DNA from: Chryseobacterium sp.
Lineage (GTDB): Bacteria; Bacteroidota; Bacteroidia; Flavobacteriales; Weeksellaceae
Direction of reading: 5' to 3'
DNA length: 64,000 nucleotides
Assembly: GCF_019236175.1 (NCBI RefSeq)
Contig: NZ_JAFAJM010000005.1
Coordinates: 248,001 to 312,000, forward strand
Of this stretch, positions 60,306 to 64,000 are shown in pieces. Under the pieces are notes generated by a model. That model had not been told where the DNA came from and did no database searches. It saw nothing but the letters and a program-made list of their open reading frames with translations. The first letter of the stretch is position 1. The number at the start of each line of letters is the position of its first letter. The translations under genes were made by a program, and so were the position numbers.

Positions 60306-60427
60306 ATATTTATATTTTATGGACAAAATTATATATTAAGGGCAATAAATAACACTTTTTATCAAGAATTAAAAAACTTTAACTTTAATCCTCCTTACAA
60401 AAAATTGTCATTTCCAGTTTATTAAAC

Positions 60428-60435
60428 TATTTTTG
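60428..60435 (+). promoter_or_regulatory. -7 box of the DinB-family gene
   Basis: TATTTTTG, 20 bases before the ATG at 60456. Confidence 0.55.
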
Positions 60436-60455
60436 GAGATTAAAAATTTCGCAAA

Positions 60456-60926
60456 ATGAATTATCATTTTCAAGCGCACAGACAAGTAAGAAAAAACCTT
60501 TTAGATATTCTGCAGAATACTTCTCACGAGGACCTTCTGTTTATTCCTGATGGGTTCAACAATAATATATACTGGAATATTGCACATACCGTTGCTACCC
60601 AACAACTTTTGCATTATTATCTGAGTGGTAATCCTTTCCGAATTGATAAATACTGGATTGAGACTTACAAAAAAGGAACGTTACCTAATCTTAATGTTCA
60701 AAAGTCGGAAGTGGAAGATCTGGAATTCCTGCTTACAGAAACATCAAAGATTTTAATGAAAGACTATGACAGTGATTTCTTTTCAGATTACACGCCCTAT
60801 ACCACAAGTTTCGGAATGGATCTGAAGAGTATTCAGGATGCTATTATTTTTAACAATATGCATGAAAGCCTCCACTATGGATATGTGATGGCACAGAAGA
60901 GGGCTATTTTAGGCGAAAAGTATTAA
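60456..60926 (+). CDS. DinB-family (DinB_2) metalloprotein
   Basis: 156 residues, four-helix bundle. The three metal-binding His positions of the family are seen in YWNIAHTVATQQ (His about 44) and MHESLHYGYVMAQKR (His about 131 and 135). DinB-superfamily members include thiol-dependent transferases; the exact role here is unknown. It stands alone. The 328-base gap after it is described separately. Confidence 0.85.
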   Translation: MNYHFQAHRQVRKNLLDILQNTSHEDLLFIPDGFNNNIYWNIAHTVATQQLLHYYLSGNPFRIDKYWIETYKKGTLPNLNVQKSEVEDLEFLLTETSKILMKDYDSDFFSDYTPYTTSFGMDLKSIQDAIIFNNMHESLHYGYVMAQKRAILGEKY

Positions 60927-61254
60927 ATATTTAGGATTCAGGGGGGTAAAGATATGGGGGGAAATACCCTATCAAACAACTAATCTTAACAATAATTTTA
61001 AACAGTGTAACGCCATTAATGGTTTTCAGGAGCCGGAATGAATACTATTGCTGAAAGGTCTGAAAGAAACCGGATTACAGTTTCACCGGGATTCTGACAG
61101 GAATTTTATTTCCGGGAAAAATTTGAAATACCAATTGAGCCCACAGAAACATTAAGTAAAAAGATCAGCTCTTTTATAAAACATTTAAATACAACAGATT
61201 TAAGAGGTATAAAGTACAAACTTTACACCTTATATATAAACCTTATACAACTCA
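60927..61254. other. 328-base gap upstream of rlmB, with a palindrome and possible gene remnant
   Basis: No intact gene is seen. From 61098 a frame stays open for about 65 codons without a start (QEFYFREKFEIPIEPTETL...), after a stretch in another frame reading LLLKGLKETGLQFHRDSDR. This could be the worn end of a lost gene. At 61206-61229 lies GGTATAAAGT ... ACTTTACACC, an inverted repeat with one mismatch. Two direct copies of ACCTTATA (61227-61234, 61240-61247) follow just before rlmB. Confidence 0.35.
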
Positions 61255-61992
61255 ATGAAAGACGATTTTATTTTCGGGCTGCGTCCCGTGATTGAAGCAA
61301 TTGAAGCGGGAAAAACGATTGACAAGATCTTTGTGCAGAATGCACTTCAGGGTCCTATTTATGCTGAACTGAAAGCCATTTTAGCGAAAAATAAAATACG
61401 TCCCAATTATGTACCGGTTGAAAAACTGAACCGCTTCACAAGAAAGAACCATCAGGGAGTGGTTGCTTTTATTTCAGATGTTCCTTTTCATAAAGTAGAA
61501 GACATTGTTCCTCAATTATTTGAAGAAGGAAAAACTCCATTCTTATTAATTCTGGACAGACTTACTGATGTAAGAAATTTTGGAGCCATCTGCAGAACTG
61601 CAGAATGCGTGGGAGTGGATGCCGTAATTATTCCTGAAAAAGGAGCAGCTCCTATCAACTCTGATGCCATTAAAACTTCTGCAGGAGGAATTTATAATAT
61701 CAAGATCTGTAAAGAGAATAATCTTGCACATACGGTAGACTTCCTTCAACAGAGCGGAATCACAGTGTATGCGGCAAGTGAAAAAGCTCAGAAACTAATT
61801 TATGATGTCAACTTCACAGAGCCTTGTGCTATTGTTATGGGAAATGAAGAAACAGGGATTTCCAAAGAAGTATTACACCATGCGGATGAAAAAATCAAGC
61901 TGCCTATTGAAGGAAAAACTCAGTCTTTAAATGTTTCCGTAGCATGCGGAGCAATTTTGTATGAAGCAGTGAGACAGAAGATTTTGAAATAA
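61255..61992 (+). CDS. rlmB: 23S rRNA 2'-O-methyltransferase RlmB (SpoU family)
   Basis: 245 residues. The N-terminal substrate domain (DFIFGLRPVIEAIEAGKTIDK) is followed by a SPOUT knot. Motif 1 is LILDRLTDVRNFGAICRTAE (about 98-117, Asn and Arg conserved), motif 2 AIVMGNEETGIS (about 192-203) and motif 3 IPIEG.TQSLNVSVACGA-like (LPIEGKTQSLNVSVACGA, about 216-233). RlmB methylates the ribose of G2251 in the peptidyl-transferase loop. Length is normal. Homologous tRNA methyltransferases cannot be fully excluded. Confidence 0.92.
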   Translation: MKDDFIFGLRPVIEAIEAGKTIDKIFVQNALQGPIYAELKAILAKNKIRPNYVPVEKLNRFTRKNHQGVVAFISDVPFHKVEDIVPQLFEEGKTPFLLILDRLTDVRNFGAICRTAECVGVDAVIIPEKGAAPINSDAIKTSAGGIYNIKICKENNLAHTVDFLQQSGITVYAASEKAQKLIYDVNFTEPCAIVMGNEETGISKEVLHHADEKIKLPIEGKTQSLNVSVACGAILYEAVRQKILK

Positions 61993-62026
61993 ATTATTCG
62001 ATAACACAACATTAAAAAAATAGACA

Positions 62027-63076
62027 ATGAAAAACATAGCAGCAATAGCTCTCATCTCATCTATAGCCCTTGTATCTTGTAAAAAAGAAAAAGCCACCGT
62101 AACTAAAGTAGATCCTAAAACCGGAAAAACAGTTACGGTAGAAGTTCCGGCTGATTCTGTAGCAAAAGTAGCAGAAAACCCTGCTATCAGAGACTCTGCA
62201 GGAATCGTCACCCAGACTTTTAAGCTTGAAAAAGGAAAAACATACCCTCTTACAACGTATCAGAGAGATGTAAAAACAATGACAGATCCTCAGGGGAAAT
62301 CTATTACGGCAACCAGCGAATCTACGGATGAAATGAATTTCACGGTAAACGATATCAAAGGAAATGTATATGACATTACTCTGAATCTTGTTGCTAAAAG
62401 AAGTTCTCAATCTGCACAGGGAAAAACCATTGTTGTAGATACCAAACAACCTATTCCTAAGGAAGATGACCTTAAAATGATCTGGAATATCAACCGTGCT
62501 CTTACCGGAAATAAGCTTGATATGAAAATGGACAACAAAGGGAATGTAATTTCCATCACAGGTTTTGATGCTGTTTATACCAAGGTATCCACAGCAGTAG
62601 GAACTCTTATCAAAGATGCCAATCAAAAAGCAAGTGTTGTATCAAGCCTTAAAGAAACTTTCAATGAAAAAGTATTGAAGGATCAGTTTAATAAAAATTT
62701 AACGATTATTCCTAAAAAAGGAGTTAAAATCGGAGAAAAATGGACAACTTCTGAAAATGCAGACGCAAGCGGAGCTATTAAAGTAACATCCAATTATGTT
62801 CTAAAAAGTTTAGGAAACGGAGCTGCAGAAATTACAGTATCCGGAGGAATTCCTAAGAAAACAGAAAAGAAAGCTCAGGGGCCTCTTACGCATAGTTTAA
62901 GCAGCGAGCTTGTTCAGAACGGGACCATTAAGTTTGATCAAAGTTCAGGATGGATTACTAACCAGAATATCAATGTAGTGACTACACAAATCGAAACGAT
63001 TTCGGACGGAAAACAATCTCAGTCTATGAAAAGTGTTTCAAAATCTTCTGTGATGGTAAATCCTTCTGCAAAATAA
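62027..63076 (+). CDS. Lipoprotein, DUF6263-like
   Basis: 349 residues. Signal peptide with lipobox ALVSC (Cys about 18), then a lysine-rich linker (KKEKATVTKVDPKTGKTVTV) and a beta-rich body (FKLEKGKTYPLTTYQRDVKT, WNINRALTGNKLDMKMDNKG, KIGEKWTTSENADASG). The pattern recalls the Bacteroidota DUF6263 lipoproteins; the family name is from memory. Function unknown. It begins 34 bases after rlmB and may share its transcript. Confidence 0.72.
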   Translation: MKNIAAIALISSIALVSCKKEKATVTKVDPKTGKTVTVEVPADSVAKVAENPAIRDSAGIVTQTFKLEKGKTYPLTTYQRDVKTMTDPQGKSITATSESTDEMNFTVNDIKGNVYDITLNLVAKRSSQSAQGKTIVVDTKQPIPKEDDLKMIWNINRALTGNKLDMKMDNKGNVISITGFDAVYTKVSTAVGTLIKDANQKASVVSSLKETFNEKVLKDQFNKNLTIIPKKGVKIGEKWTTSENADASGAIKVTSNYVLKSLGNGAAEITVSGGIPKKTEKKAQGPLTHSLSSELVQNGTIKFDQSSGWITNQNINVVTTQIETISDGKQSQSMKSVSKSSVMVNPSAK

Positions 63077-63169
63077 TTCAAAAAAGTATTTGAAGACTGT
63101 CATGTTTAAAGTTTGAGATTTTACACTCAGACTTTAGACTTTACCTCTTCAATTTTAAATTTTAAAATT

Positions 63170-63400
63170 ATGAAGTACATTCTTGAGCTCGTACTCACTG
63201 CCATTATTATTTTCTTTGTCTGGAATATTCTGAAAAGAATTTTCTTCAAGACATTTTATAGTTATCGGTTCAACAATAACAATAATGAGAATAATAAACA
63301 GCAGGACCTGCACGGTTCAAATAAGAATAACCAAAACCTCAATTGGGATGCGGAAACCGTAGACTATGAAGAGGTAAAAGAGAATAAAGACAAAAGGTAA
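63170..63400 (+). CDS. DUF4834-like small membrane protein
   Basis: 76 residues from the ATG at 63170; the longer frame starts at a TTG and precedes the membrane helix with unrelated residues. One N-terminal helix (about 5-22, ELVLTAIIIFFVWNILK), then a basic RIFFKTFYSYRF and an Asn/Lys-rich tail ending in WDAETVDYEEVKENK. That last motif is typical of DUF4834 proteins in Flavobacteriia. Function unknown; it often precedes the YfhO-type gene, as here. Confidence 0.75.
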   Translation: MKYILELVLTAIIIFFVWNILKRIFFKTFYSYRFNNNNNENNKQQDLHGSNKNNQNLNWDAETVDYEEVKENKDKR

Positions 63401-63429
63401 AAATTCCAAGAAATAAAGATAATAACCAG

Positions 63430-64000
63430 CATGGCTAAAAATAAAAACTTAATCTACATTGCAGCGTCATTAGTTGTATTTATAGTTTTAGCATTTTTAT
63501 ATTCTACTCCTGTATTTACAGGTAAACAGCTTTTCCAGCATGATATTGTGCAGTACAGAGGAGGAGCGAAAGAACTGCTCGATTACAGAGCCAACACCGG
63601 AAATGAAACCTACTGGAGTGATTCCATGTTTGGCGGTATGCCCACTTACCAGATGGGTAGCCAATTCAAAGGTGACATCATTAAAAAGATTGACAGCAAT
63701 CTGAATTTCATGCCAAGACCGGTTAATTATCTGTTTTTGCTTTTTGCTGGTTTTTTCCTTTTGGGAATGGTGGTTGTCCGAAACTGGAAGTATGCCTTAC
63801 TGGGTGCCACTTTTTTTGGACTTTCAACCTATTTTTACATTATTATTGCAGCGGGACACAACGGTAAAGTAAATACCATTGAATACTTTGCTCCGCTTTT
63901 AGCCGGTATTTTACTGGTATATATCAGAAAACAATACATCTGGGGGTTCATTGTCACCACTCTTTTCATGGGACTACAGGTAGCAGCGAATCACCCGCAG
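63430..64000 (+). CDS. YfhO-like multi-pass membrane protein (3' end outside window)
   Basis: First 190 residues only; open to the right edge. An N-terminal helix (IYIAASLVVFIVLAFLYSTP) is followed by an extracytoplasmic loop with FQHDIVQYRGGAKELLDYR and WSDSMFGGMPTYQMGS (about 61-76). Further helices follow (LFLLFAGFFLLGMVVV, LLGATFFGLSTYFYIIIAAG). This matches the large YfhO/DUF6056-like membrane proteins of Bacteroidota, related to GT-C glycosyltransferases. The ATG at 63430 is 29 bases after the DUF4834-like gene. Confidence 0.8.

Noticed and set aside
62057..62626. 189-residue minus-strand frame inside the DUF6263-like gene
   Set aside because: Low-complexity Cys/Tyr/Arg-rich shadow of a convincing lipoprotein gene.

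Overview
The window looks like chromosomal DNA of a low-GC member of the Bacteroidota, family Weeksellaceae, most likely Chryseobacterium or a close relative. This is an inference from several sequence features. Type IX secretion genes (porU, porV) are present, along with a mevalonate-pathway gene (mvaD) and a complete Bat (aerotolerance) operon. A secreted PNGase F-like protein carries a type IX sorting tail. Start codons lack Shine-Dalgarno motifs, and many genes are preceded by the Bacteroidota -7 box TAnnTTTG. No rRNA, tRNA, insertion sequence, integrase or CRISPR array was seen. Several starts were moved from the longest open frame because the upstream TTG or ATG lies inside a promoter box or a terminator.

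Layout. 1-3.7 kb: truncated porU, then porV. 4-24.3 kb: mostly housekeeping genes. These include a FUSC transporter, a phosphopantetheinyl transferase, a HugZ-like haem protein, ahcY, lipoproteins, yiaA, purE, an EamA exporter, an esterase, a cation/proton antiporter, a DUF1543 gene with purK, a TauE/SafE-DUF1634 pair, mvaD, and an acyl-CoA ligase with a reductase. 24.6-27.2 kb: a microviridin-type graspetide (RiPP) operon with two precursor genes and two ATP-grasp ligases. 27.3-42.2 kb: pdxJ, an MscS channel, ung, a mutS2-like gene, a cobalamin riboswitch in front of an acyl-CoA thioesterase, a padR-pspC pair, an acyltransferase, and menaquinone genes (a menI-like thioesterase and menF).

42.1-48.3 kb is a visibly more AT-rich accessory stretch. 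It holds a membrane-anchored LuxR-type regulator, a frameshifted acetyltransferase, and a compact peptide-export locus. That locus has two short double-glycine peptides that are not obvious without looking below normal ORF length, a 38-residue membrane peptide, a CPBP-family protein, a HlyD-type adaptor and a C39-peptidase ABC exporter. 48.5-57.2 kb: marC and the Bat operon (moxR, GNAT, DUF58, BatD-like, batA, batB, batC, batD), all on the minus strand. 57.5-64 kb: a secreted multidomain protein, the PNGase F-like enzyme, a DinB-family protein, rlmB, a lipoprotein, a DUF4834 protein and the start of a YfhO-like membrane protein.

The most interesting content is the pair of small-peptide loci. 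The graspetide precursors have a double-glycine site between leader and core region but no local protease or exporter. The locus 17 kb away encodes exactly such a protease-exporter. Both loci also place a stem-loop between the precursor genes and the enzyme or exporter genes. Other points worth a second look are the cobalamin riboswitch controlling a thioesterase, -7 boxes that almost touch start codons (possible leaderless mRNAs), and a long structured leader in front of menF.
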